Shown here: positions 23,402-31,559 of the stretch, piece by piece
How the letters are laid out: each line of letters starts with the position of its first letter
How positions within the stretch are numbered: the first letter of the stretch is position 1
NCBI RefSeq assembly: GCF_000336915.1
Contig: NZ_AOMD01000015.1
Location: forward strand, 138,193 to 202,192
Direction of reading: 5' to 3'
DNA: 64,000 nt
Source: Halococcus saccharolyticus DSM 5350
GTDB lineage: Archaea > Halobacteriota > Halobacteria > Halobacteriales > Halococcaceae
Made by a program: the position numbers and the translations under genes
The notes under the pieces: generated by a model
The model's input: the letters and a program-made list of their open reading frames with translations, nothing else
Told to the model about the DNA's origin: nothing
Databases searched by the model: none

Positions 23402-24556
23402 TCAGGACAACACGTCGAATCCAACAACGTCGGCGTCCTCGCGGGCACGGTCGATTGCTGCATCGAGATCGAAGTCTCGCACTACCTCGCCGTCGCGAAT
23501 CAGCGGTTCCAACAGCGCATCGCCGTCCGCTGGATCCTCACGGTCGGCGAGTGCGACTTCGTGGCCACCTTCGGGAGTGCGATAGACCTGTTTCTTCCCT
23601 GAGAGCTTGCCCCGCTTTGCGGCGGGCTCGCCGTCGACCGCGACGATGTCGAGCGCGAAGTCGACTGGGTCAGCGTTCGAGACGTAGCCACCGACACCGA
23701 AGCCGGCGGCGACGTCGCGGAGTTCCCGGAGATCGGCGGGACCGAGGCCGCCGCTCACGAACAGGTCGACGTCCGCGCGGCCACGGGCGTCGAGTTCCCA
23801 GCGCACCTCCCGCAGGATGTGGCGGATGTCGCCCCGTCGCGAACTCGTGGTGTCGATCCGGACGCTGTCGAGGCGATCGCCGAGTGCGTCGGCCGCGCGG
23901 AGCACTTCGTCGACCTCGTCGGAGTAGGTGTCACACAGTGCGATCCGTGGTACGTCCGCGGCGACAGCGTCGTCGAACGCCCGCCATGCGTTCTCTTGGT
24001 TGCCCTCGCCGAAGCAGATCACGAGCGCGTGCGGCATCGTCCCGCTGGCATCCCGACCGAGCAGCTCGCCGGCGGCCACGTGGGAGAACCCGTCGAACCC
24101 GCCGAGCAGCGCGCTGCGTTCGACCACTGCCGCGATCGATGGATGGACGTGGCGAGCCCCAAAGCTCACGACCATCGACTCCGGGGCTGCCCGGCGCGCG
24201 CGGAGCGCGTTGGTCGCCATCCCCGACGCCTGGGAGAGAAATCCGAGGAGTGCAGTTTCGAACCGAGCGAATTCGAGGTACGGCCCCTCGATGCGCATGA
24301 CGGGACCGCCGTCGAACAGCTGGCCCTCGGAGAGAGCGTCGACATCGACGCCCCGACCTACGAACAGTTGTGCGGCGTCCTCGATCCCAGCGAAGGCCTC
24401 GAACGCGCCCGTGGGGAACTGATCGGCCGTCACCTCGGCCGTGACGTGTGGGTTCCGGTCGGCGTGTTCGAGGGTCTCGACCGTGCGCTCGAAGTAGGCG
24501 TCGGTCGCCCCACCCTCGCGGATGGTCTCGGGCGGAACGATGTCGAAGGCGGCCAT
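23402..24556 (-). CDS. pncB: Nicotinate phosphoribosyltransferase
   Basis: 384 residues from MAAFDIVPPETIREGGATDAY. Catalyses nicotinate plus PRPP to nicotinate mononucleotide in NAD salvage. Supported by SFGARHVHPSIAAVVERSA, IALCDTYSDEVDEVL, RIDTTSSRRGD, the phosphate-binding FVSGGLGPADLREL and the GVGGYVSNADPVDF segment of archaeal NAPRTases. Nicotinamidase (33227-33799) and NAD+ synthetase (window end) supply the neighbouring steps from separate loci. The longer open frame reaching 24766 is not used. Confidence 0.93.
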   Translation of the reverse strand: MAAFDIVPPETIREGGATDAYFERTVETLEHADRNPHVTAEVTADQFPTGAFEAFAGIEDAAQLFVGRGVDVDALSEGQLFDGGPVMRIEGPYLEFARFETALLGFLSQASGMATNALRARRAAPESMVVSFGARHVHPSIAAVVERSALLGGFDGFSHVAAGELLGRDASGTMPHALVICFGEGNQENAWRAFDDAVAADVPRIALCDTYSDEVDEVLRAADALGDRLDSVRIDTTSSRRGDIRHILREVRWELDARGRADVDLFVSGGLGPADLRELRDVAAGFGVGGYVSNADPVDFALDIVAVDGEPAAKRGKLSGKKQVYRTPEGGHEVALADREDPADGDALLEPLIRDGEVVRDFDLDAAIDRAREDADVVGFDVLS

Positions 24557-24674
24557 GGACGACCAATCCGGCGGCCGGGCAAAAGCGTAGTGTTGCGAAG
24601 GGATGGTGAGGCCCCACTCGAGATCCGTAGGGCTAAGTACGGATGGTGGATGCAACGGGTAGGAGGGGCCTACC

Positions 24675-25361
24675 ATCCTCACGATCGAGTTCGAGACCGA
24701 ACCAACCGGGACGCTCGCGAAGCTCGCGCCCGCGATCGGTACCGACGGGAGCATCGAACTCGACAACGCGTTCTACGTTGAGGACGGGACGTGGCTCGAA
24801 TCGCTGACGCTGGCCGCAACATCGCCGATCGATCTCGACGCCGAGATCGATGCGATCCCCGGCGTGTCGCTGTTTCACAGCGAGGCGATGCCGACCGGGC
24901 CGACCGGTATCGACCACCGTCGCGCCATCGTGTTCGCGAACGAACCGTACCCGTTCCTCCTCGAACTCGTGTTGCGCCACCGGGCGATCCCCAACCGTGT
25001 CGTGCTCCAGAACGGCACGGCGACGGTGATCGCCACGGTCGGCGAGTGGGACGACTTCCGCTCGATCGCCGACGACGTCGAGGCAAAACTCGGTCGGTTC
25101 GACGTGATTCGGGTCAACGAAACCGACCGCCCGGGCGAGCCCCTGGATAGCGGCCGGCTGGCTGACGTCCTGCTCTCGAAGCTCACCGACGACCAGCTCA
25201 ACGTGCTCGAAACCGCCTACTCGATGGGATATTTCGCCGTTCCCCGCGACGCTTCGGCCCAGACGGTCGCCGACGAACTCGGGATCCAGCAGTCGACGTT
25301 CAGCGAGCGCATCCGGACCGCCGAACGGGCGTTCCTCGAACTGGTCTTTTCTCCTCGATGA
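24675..25361 (+). CDS. Bacterio-opsin-activator-type HTH regulator with no canonical start codon
   Basis: C-terminal HTH_10 domain is clear: LSKLTDDQLNVLETAYSMGYF, then ASAQTVADELGIQQSTFSERIRTAE. N-terminal homology starts TILTIEFETEPTGTLAKLAP and runs continuously from about 24672, yet after the in-frame TAG at 24660 there is no ATG, GTG or TTG until GTG at 24864, which would discard about 63 conserved-looking residues. A strong AGGAGG sits at 24661-24666, eight nt before an ATC codon at 24675. Either a rare start is used, the N-terminus carries a mutation, or translation starts at 24864. It is transcribed away from pncB and toward the transporter operon. Confidence 0.65.
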   Translation: MLTIEFETEPTGTLAKLAPAIGTDGSIELDNAFYVEDGTWLESLTLAATSPIDLDAEIDAIPGVSLFHSEAMPTGPTGIDHRRAIVFANEPYPFLLELVLRHRAIPNRVVLQNGTATVIATVGEWDDFRSIADDVEAKLGRFDVIRVNETDRPGEPLDSGRLADVLLSKLTDDQLNVLETAYSMGYFAVPRDASAQTVADELGIQQSTFSERIRTAERAFLELVFSPR

Positions 25362-25419
25362 GCGGTCGCTGGCTGGTCGGTGTGGATCGGACGGCTCGAT
25401 CCCCCTGATCGACGATCAT

Positions 25420-25427
25420 ACTTAAAG
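25420..25427 (+). promoter_or_regulatory. TATA box of the ABC transporter operon
   Basis: ACTTAAAG, predicting transcription start near 25450, inside the palindrome that follows. Confidence 0.55.
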
Positions 25428-25433
25428 AACGAT

Positions 25434-25459
25434 GATGTTCACCGCCGTTCGTGAACATC
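25434..25459. promoter_or_regulatory. Perfect 9-bp palindrome, probable operator
   Basis: GATGTTCAC (25434-25442) and GTGAACATC (25451-25459) are exact inverted repeats with an 8-bp spacer. The element begins 7 bp after the TATA box and covers the predicted transcription start, the classical position of an archaeal repressor site. The HTH gene just upstream is a candidate binder (inference). Confidence 0.55.
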
Positions 25460-25489
25460 GACTTGGAGATACCCCCGCTACGAGTGGCC

Positions 25490-27400
25490 ATGGCAGATGA
25501 TGGCAGACGAACCGATTCGCCGACCACGACCCGCCGAGAGTGGCTTGGGGCGGTCGCCGCGGGAGCCGCACTCGGAACGGCCGGGTGCCTCAATGGGGGC
25601 TCCGGCAGATCGGACCGCGAGACACGCGTCCCGTCGGGTGTTTCCGCGACGGTCGAGACCAAGTACTGGCACGACTGGCCGACCATCGAGGCCGACGCGC
25701 CGCCGATGGAGTACACCGCGCGTGCGGGGGCTGCGCTCGATCCCGTCACCCTCGAGTTCTCGACGGAGGACGACCCGTGGATGCGCGAACACGCGTTCAC
25801 GGTCCAGCGTGCGTTCACCGATCTCGGGGTACCCACGACGCTGAACAACCGCCCGCTGAACCAGCTCTACGCACAGAGCTGGACCACGGCCGGACTCGAA
25901 AACATGGTCTCGATGAGCACTCACGGGCCGGACCCCCAGCGCGGGCTCGATCCCAATCCGCTGATGATGCGCCGTCACAAGTCGAGCCCGTCGAACTACG
26001 ACAACTACTGGCACCCGACGCTCAACGAGATTCTCGACGAACAACGCCGCCTGACGGGCGACCGCGAGGCCCGAAAGCGCCTCGTCGACCGGGCGCAGCA
26101 GATCTTCGCCCAGGACGTCGGCGCGCTCATCTCGCTGTTCCCGGACGTCATCACGGCCGCCAACGAGCGGAAGTGGGACGGGTACGTATCGACGCCGGGC
26201 AACGGGCCGACCGGCGACGCGTTCCAGTGGTCGGAAGTCAACCTCCAGCCTGCGGCCGGCGATCGGTCGTTCGTGAAGGGGACGACTATCTCGATGAACT
26301 CGCTCAACCTGCCGTGGGCGGCCGGCGGTGCGGAGTCAAAGCGGCTCACCTACATCTACGACGGACTGTTCGACGCGTCGCCACAGCTCGACGTGATCCC
26401 CGCGCTCGCGACGAGCGCGGAGTTCGTCGACGACACCACTGTCGAGATGTCGCTCCGGAAGGGCGTCATGTGGCACGACGGGAAACCGTTCACCGCCGAG
26501 GACGTGAAGTTCACCGTCGATTTCTACTCCCAGAACTCCTCGACGAGCCAGGCACCCTTTTACGAACCGATCGATTCCATCGAAGTACTCGACGACCACG
26601 CGGTACGGTTCAGTCTCAAACGGCCGGATGCGGCGTTTCTAACCCAGCGGGTGGTCCGGAGCGCGATCATTCCGAAACACCGCTGGGAGGACGTCGACAG
26701 CCCGACCCAGTACAGCCCCGCGAACCCGATCGGCACCGGCCCCTTCGAGTTCGAGAGCTGGTCTCAGAGCAGCAAGTTCGTCGTGAGTCGCAGCGACGGC
26801 CACTGGATGTGGGACGACGAGTGGCGCGCCGAGCATCTCGGCGACGCCGCGGCCGCCGGACCGGGGATCGACCGCGTAATCTGGGTCAACGTCGGGAACA
26901 TCAACGCACTGATCGGCGGGATTCAAAGCGGCGACATCGACGCGATCGCCGGTCGGCTGTCGAGTCAGCAGGCCGAACGCGCCGCACGGCCCGCCGGCGT
27001 CGAGAAGATGGTCGCGGACAACTTCGCACCGCTGGATACGAAACTCATGTTCTCCGCCCCGCTGATCCGCGACAAGGAGTTTCGAGTCGCGCTCGCGAAG
27101 GCCGTCGACAAAAAGGGGTTCGTGAAGCAGGTCCTCCAGGGCCGCGCGACCGTTCCGCCGGGCGAGAACTTCATTTCGGACATCATGCAGTGGCACAACC
27201 CCGACACTCACGACTACACGTACGACGTCGAGGCGGCACGATCGATCCTCGAACGCGCCGGCTACACGTGGGACGACAACGGCAACCTCCAGTTCCCGAA
27301 CGGGCCCGCGTGGGGCGCGTTCGTCGAACGGGTACAGAACGGCAACTGCCACCGGCGGCGGGCCGCCCTCGACCAACGGAACTTCGCCACCGATGACTGA
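25490..27400 (+). CDS. Dipeptide/oligopeptide ABC transporter substrate-binding lipoprotein
   Basis: 636 residues from MADDGRRTDSP. Tat signal TTTRREWLGAVAAG followed by the lipobox GTAGCLNGG, so exported folded and lipid-anchored. SBP_bac_5 features: LRKGVMWHDGKPFTAEDVKF, GTGPFEFESW and EFRVALAKAVDKK in the usual order. A GTG at 25451, 27 nt from the TATA centre, could be a leaderless start adding 13 residues. First gene of a five-gene operon ending at 31532. Substrate is probably a peptide, though sugars or nickel are possible for this family. Confidence 0.93.
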   Translation: MADDGRRTDSPTTTRREWLGAVAAGAALGTAGCLNGGSGRSDRETRVPSGVSATVETKYWHDWPTIEADAPPMEYTARAGAALDPVTLEFSTEDDPWMREHAFTVQRAFTDLGVPTTLNNRPLNQLYAQSWTTAGLENMVSMSTHGPDPQRGLDPNPLMMRRHKSSPSNYDNYWHPTLNEILDEQRRLTGDREARKRLVDRAQQIFAQDVGALISLFPDVITAANERKWDGYVSTPGNGPTGDAFQWSEVNLQPAAGDRSFVKGTTISMNSLNLPWAAGGAESKRLTYIYDGLFDASPQLDVIPALATSAEFVDDTTVEMSLRKGVMWHDGKPFTAEDVKFTVDFYSQNSSTSQAPFYEPIDSIEVLDDHAVRFSLKRPDAAFLTQRVVRSAIIPKHRWEDVDSPTQYSPANPIGTGPFEFESWSQSSKFVVSRSDGHWMWDDEWRAEHLGDAAAAGPGIDRVIWVNVGNINALIGGIQSGDIDAIAGRLSSQQAERAARPAGVEKMVADNFAPLDTKLMFSAPLIRDKEFRVALAKAVDKKGFVKQVLQGRATVPPGENFISDIMQWHNPDTHDYTYDVEAARSILERAGYTWDDNGNLQFPNGPAWGAFVERVQNGNCHRRRAALDQRNFATDD

Positions 27401-27557
27401 GAACGCATTCACTGGAGACGTCACCGTCGGCGGCTCCGCACACGACGCGATCACCACCGAACAGTACCGTTTCGTCGAACGTTCCGGTGCCGTCGAACGG
27501 CACCGACTCGTCGAACCGTATCCGACGATCATCGCCTGCGAGGAGGTGGGCGCGTGA
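27393..27557 (+). CDS. 54-aa ORF between binding protein and permease
   Basis: ATG overlaps the end of the binding-protein gene by 8 nt and its TGA overlaps the GTG start of the permease by 4 bases (GTGA), so it is exactly embedded in the operon. Begins MTENAFTGDVTVGGSAHDA and ends PYPTIIACEEVGA. No membrane segment or known motif. The double overlap and high-GC third positions argue that it is translated; function unknown. Confidence 0.55.
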   Translation: MTENAFTGDVTVGGSAHDAITTEQYRFVERSGAVERHRLVEPYPTIIACEEVGA

Positions 27558-28540
27558 GCGAGTTCCAGCGATTCCTCGCCAAGCGGATCGGGATTTCGGT
27601 GGTGCTCACGCTGGTCGCCGTCTCGGTGATCTTCTTTACGCTCCGGTTGCTGCCGGGCAGTCCGTTCACGCAGCTGGTGGCGTCGGGCAACCTCACCGAC
27701 CAGCAGATTCAGGAGATCATGCAGCTCTACGGGCTGAACAGGCCGCTCGGCGAGCAGTATCTCGCCTACCTCCGGAACCTGCTCACATTCCAGTTCGGCT
27801 TCTCGATCCGCCAGAGTCGGCCGGTCTGGGCCATCCTCGGGCCGAAGCTGCTCAACACGCTGGTGTTGCTCGTCCCGGCGCTGGTCTGTACTGCCTTCTT
27901 GAGTACGGCGCTCGGGATGGTCGCGGGCTGGAATCGCGGCTCGTGGCTCGAAACCGGCAGCATCGTTGCGACCACGTTCTTCCGGTCGACGCCGGTGTTC
28001 ATCACCGCGCTCGGGTTCATCATCGTGTTCGCGTACACCTTCGATCTCGTGCCGGCGTTCGGGATGCGCGACATCACCGTCACCCCGAGCGGGATCGGGG
28101 CGTACTTCTCGCTCGATTTCCTCCATCACTACCTCCTCCCCTTTACTGTGGCGGTGCTCTACTACAGCGGCGACTTCTTGCTGCTCGCCCGCAACGGCAT
28201 CGTCGAGCGGAAAGGCTCGGCGTTTCTCAAACTCCATCGCGCGAAGGGGCTCTCGGAGACCGAACAGCTCTGGCGTGCCGGCCGGAACTCGCTGCTGCCC
28301 GTGCTGACCTACTTCGCGCTCCGGCTCGGGATGGTGTTCCAGGGTCTCATCCTGCTCGAAGTGGTGTTCGGCTGGCCCGGGATCGGCCGCCAGCTCGTCA
28401 CCTCGATCGCCCAGCAGGACTATCCCGTGGTGCAGGCCGCGGTGTTCCTGATGGCGCTCGCGGTCATCGTGATGAACCTCGTGGCCGACGTGCTCTCGGC
28501 GTACTTCGATCCCACGGTTTCGATGGGAGGTGGGAGCTGA
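27554..28540 (+). CDS. ABC transporter permease, DppB type
   Basis: 328 residues, GTG start. One N-terminal membrane helix (ISVVLTLVAVSVIFFTLRLLPGSP, with the family motif LLPGSPF), an extracytoplasmic segment, then five helices. The cytoplasmic coupling loop RAKGLSETEQLWRAGRNS holds the EAA-type motif that contacts the ATPase. Partner of the DppC-type permease that follows, with a 1-nt overlap. Confidence 0.93.
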   Translation: MSEFQRFLAKRIGISVVLTLVAVSVIFFTLRLLPGSPFTQLVASGNLTDQQIQEIMQLYGLNRPLGEQYLAYLRNLLTFQFGFSIRQSRPVWAILGPKLLNTLVLLVPALVCTAFLSTALGMVAGWNRGSWLETGSIVATTFFRSTPVFITALGFIIVFAYTFDLVPAFGMRDITVTPSGIGAYFSLDFLHHYLLPFTVAVLYYSGDFLLLARNGIVERKGSAFLKLHRAKGLSETEQLWRAGRNSLLPVLTYFALRLGMVFQGLILLEVVFGWPGIGRQLVTSIAQQDYPVVQAAVFLMALAVIVMNLVADVLSAYFDPTVSMGGGS

Positions 28541-29451
28541 TGTCCGTCGAGTTCTCGCGGCCGACCGGCGACTGGCTGCGGACGAAAGTCGGTCAGGCCC
28601 GCGACCAGCTCCGGTTCATCGCCGAGGACCGCCCGGCGCTCGTGAGCATGGTGATCCTCGCGGGCTTTCTGTTTCTCGGCGTGTTCGGCCCGGTGATCGC
28701 TCCCCACGACCCGATTCGCTACAGCGTGCTCTCGGCGGAAGGGGTCATCATGCGGCTGCATCCGCCGACGCTTGCGGCCCCGTTCGGCACCACCGCCTAC
28801 GGCAAGGACGTGCTGAGCCAGTTCCTTGCCGGAGCCCAGCCGACCCTGATCGTGGGGTTGTTCGGCGGGGTGGCGACCGGCGGGATCGGCTTCCTCGTCG
28901 GGCTGGTCAGCGGCTACTACGGCGGCTGGGTCGACGAGGTCCTGATGCGGCTCACCGACCTCACGTTCTCGCTGCCGTTCATGCCGATGGCGCTGCTGTT
29001 GCTCACCTTCATCCAGCCCAACATCTGGATCATCACGCTGATCGTCGCGGCGTTCCTCTGGAAGATGCCGGCCCGCGTCGTGCGTTCGGAGGTGCTTTCG
29101 GTCCGCGAGCGGACGTTCGTGAAGTCAGCCCGTGCGAGCGGCGCGAGTGACCTCCGGACGATGTTCGTCCACGTCGCACCGAACGTCCTGCCGATCGGGT
29201 TCCTCTACACGGCATACGGCGTCGCGTGGTCGATCGCGGCCCAGGCCAGCCTCGCGTTCCTCGGCTTTGGCGATCCCACGACGACGAGCTGGGGCCGGAT
29301 GCTCAGGCAGCTGTTCGCCTCCGGAAGCATCCGGGTCGCGTGGTGGTGGGTGCTCCCGCCCGCACTCGGAATCGCCGCGGTCACGACATCGGTGTTCCTC
29401 GTCGGTCGTGCCTACGAGGAAGTCATCAACCCCGAGATCAACAACCAATGA
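28540..29451 (+). CDS. ABC transporter permease, DppC type
   Basis: 303 residues from MSVEFSRPTGDW; the TGATG overlap fixes the start. FGTTAYGKDVLSQFLAGAQPT is the conserved segment after the first helix, and KSARASGASDLRTMFVHVAPN the coupling loop. Six predicted membrane helices. Last residues overlap the ATPase start by ATGA. Confidence 0.93.
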   Translation: MSVEFSRPTGDWLRTKVGQARDQLRFIAEDRPALVSMVILAGFLFLGVFGPVIAPHDPIRYSVLSAEGVIMRLHPPTLAAPFGTTAYGKDVLSQFLAGAQPTLIVGLFGGVATGGIGFLVGLVSGYYGGWVDEVLMRLTDLTFSLPFMPMALLLLTFIQPNIWIITLIVAAFLWKMPARVVRSEVLSVRERTFVKSARASGASDLRTMFVHVAPNVLPIGFLYTAYGVAWSIAAQASLAFLGFGDPTTTSWGRMLRQLFASGSIRVAWWWVLPPALGIAAVTTSVFLVGRAYEEVINPEINNQ

Positions 29452-31532
29452 GTCTGCTCGAAGTCGAAGATTTGACGGTCACGTACGGTACCGACGACGG
29501 TCGCGTTCACGCCGTCAACGGCATCTCCTTCGCGATCGAGGAGGGGATCAACTACGGCCTCGCCGGCGAGAGCGGGTCCGGGAAATCCACTGCCGCCGAG
29601 GCCGTCCTCGGCCTGCTGCCCGGCAACGGCCGGATCGACGCCGGGACGGTGCGGTTCAAGGGTGAGGACCTCCTGGAGCTGTCCACCGACGAGCGCCAGG
29701 ACGTCCTCTGGGAGGAGATCGCGTACATCCCCCAGAGCGCGATGGACGCGCTCGATCCGTCGATGAGCTGTGGCGCGCAGATCCGCCAGGCGATCGACAA
29801 ACACCGAAACGTCTCGACCACGAACGCGCGCGATCGGGTGCGCGAACTGTTCGAGATGGTCGGTCTCGATCCCGACCGGGCCGCCGACTACCCCCACGAG
29901 TTCTCCGGCGGGATGCGCCAGCGCGTCACCATCGCGATGGCGCTCGCGCTCGAACCCGACCTGATCGTGGCCGACGAGCCCACCACGGGCCTCGACGTCA
30001 TCGTTCAGGACAAGATCGTCGACACCATCCTCGACATCCAGGAGCGCATCGACAGTTCGCTCCTGCTCATCACCCATGAGATCGGTGTCATCGCCGAGAC
30101 CTGCGAGGAGCTCTCCCTGCTCTACGGCGGGAAGGTGATGGAACAGGGCAGCGTCGACAACGTCCTTCTGAACCCCACCAACCCGTACACGATGGGGCTG
30201 AAGAACTCCTTCCCCGAGGTCGACGAGCTCGGCGACGATCCGGTGGCGATCCCGGGCTCGCCGCCCGACCTCGGTCAGCCGCCCGAGGGCTGTGCGTTCG
30301 TCGATCGGTGTCCATTCGCCACCGAGGAGTGCGAGCGCACGCACCCGCCGCTGGTCGATCTCCCGAACCGCAACCACCGCTCGGCGTGCCACCACGTCGA
30401 CAGAGCCGCACGGATGCGCAATGCGGCGGACGATCCCGAGACGTGGGGGATCGAGCCCGCCGACGACGAGCACGAGCAAGGAGATACGGCGGAGATCCTG
30501 CGCGTCGACGGCCTGGAGAAGTGGTACGGCACGTCCCAGCCGCTGCTCGATCAGCTCCGCGGCGAGGACCCGCCACAGGTGAAAGCCGTCGACGGCGTTT
30601 CCTTTTCGGTGCAGCGATCGGAGATCCTCGGCGTCGCCGGCGAGAGCGGCTGCGGGAAGTCGACGCTCGGCGAGACGATCTCACTGCTCGAAGACCCGAC
30701 CGGTGGCGAGATCGTCTTCGACGGGCAGACCGCCGCGGAGTACAAAAACGGCGGGATGAAGGAGTTCCGGCGGAAGCTCCAGGTCGTCTTTCAGGACCCC
30801 TTCGACTCGCTCAACCCGCGTCAAACCGTCGGTCAGCTCGTGACCGAGCCGCTGACGATCCACGGCCTCGCCGAGGGACGGCGCGAGGAAGCCGCGAGCG
30901 AGACGCTCGAACGGGTCGGACTGACACCGGCCGACGCCTTCCTCGATCAGTACCCCCACGAGCTGTCGGGCGGCCAGCGCCAGCGCGTCGCGATCGCGCG
31001 GGCACTGGTGGTCGATCCCGACTTCCTCGTCTGTGACGAGCCCGCGTCGATGCTTGACGTCTCGCTCAAGGTCAACCTCCTCACGCTGCTGCGCGACCTC
31101 GCCGACGAGGACGACATCGGGATCATCTACATCTCACACGACCTCGCGAGCCTCGCCCAGGTCACCGACCGGCTCGCGATCATGTATCTCGGCCGGGTGG
31201 TCGAACTCGGGGCGACCGACGAGGTCGTTGCGAACCCGAACCATCCCTACAGCGCGGCGCTGCTCGCGGCCTCGCCCGAAAAGGATCCCTCGGCCGACCG
31301 CGATCGCGTGCTGCTCGACGGCGAGCCGCCGGATCCGGTCGATCTCCCCACTGGCTGTGTGTTCGCCCCGCGCTGCCCGAAGGTGAGCGAGGAGTGCTGG
31401 GAGGGCGAGCCGGCACTCGACGAGGCGGGCGGCGAGGGCCACACGGCGGCGTGTTACTTCCCGGTCGAGGATGCGCTCGACGCCGATTTCGAGGCGTCCG
31501 ACGCACCCTCGGAGGAATCGTTTTCGGACTGA
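29448..31532 (+). CDS. Fused double ATPase of the oligopeptide ABC transporter (DppD-DppF fusion)
   Basis: 694 residues holding two complete ABC ATPases. Domain 1: Walker A GESGSGKST, Q-loop YIPQSAMDALDPS, signature FSGGMRQRV, Walker B IVADEPTTGLD. Domain 2: GESGCGKST, VVFQDPFDSLNPR, LSGGQRQRV, FLVCDEPASMLD. Each domain ends in an oligopeptide-transporter C-terminal extension with Cys-rich FVDRCPFATEEC and FAPRCPKVSEECW. In bacteria the two ATPases are normally separate genes; the fusion is common in haloarchaea. Energises the two permeases upstream. Confidence 0.95.
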   Translation: MSLLEVEDLTVTYGTDDGRVHAVNGISFAIEEGINYGLAGESGSGKSTAAEAVLGLLPGNGRIDAGTVRFKGEDLLELSTDERQDVLWEEIAYIPQSAMDALDPSMSCGAQIRQAIDKHRNVSTTNARDRVRELFEMVGLDPDRAADYPHEFSGGMRQRVTIAMALALEPDLIVADEPTTGLDVIVQDKIVDTILDIQERIDSSLLLITHEIGVIAETCEELSLLYGGKVMEQGSVDNVLLNPTNPYTMGLKNSFPEVDELGDDPVAIPGSPPDLGQPPEGCAFVDRCPFATEECERTHPPLVDLPNRNHRSACHHVDRAARMRNAADDPETWGIEPADDEHEQGDTAEILRVDGLEKWYGTSQPLLDQLRGEDPPQVKAVDGVSFSVQRSEILGVAGESGCGKSTLGETISLLEDPTGGEIVFDGQTAAEYKNGGMKEFRRKLQVVFQDPFDSLNPRQTVGQLVTEPLTIHGLAEGRREEAASETLERVGLTPADAFLDQYPHELSGGQRQRVAIARALVVDPDFLVCDEPASMLDVSLKVNLLTLLRDLADEDDIGIIYISHDLASLAQVTDRLAIMYLGRVVELGATDEVVANPNHPYSAALLAASPEKDPSADRDRVLLDGEPPDPVDLPTGCVFAPRCPKVSEECWEGEPALDEAGGEGHTAACYFPVEDALDADFEASDAPSEESFSD

Positions 31533-31559
31533 CCGAGCAGCCGGTGGTTCGGGGCTGTC

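Noticed and set aside
22757..24300. Several long frames across the gap between the matrixin gene and pncB
   Set aside because: They cross the RNase P RNA and the antisense of pncB; compositions are Arg/Pro/Ser rich and uninterpretable.
26639..28237. 532-codon minus-strand frame opposite the transporter genes
   Set aside because: Antisense to two strong transporter genes; highly charged, low-complexity translation without a fold.
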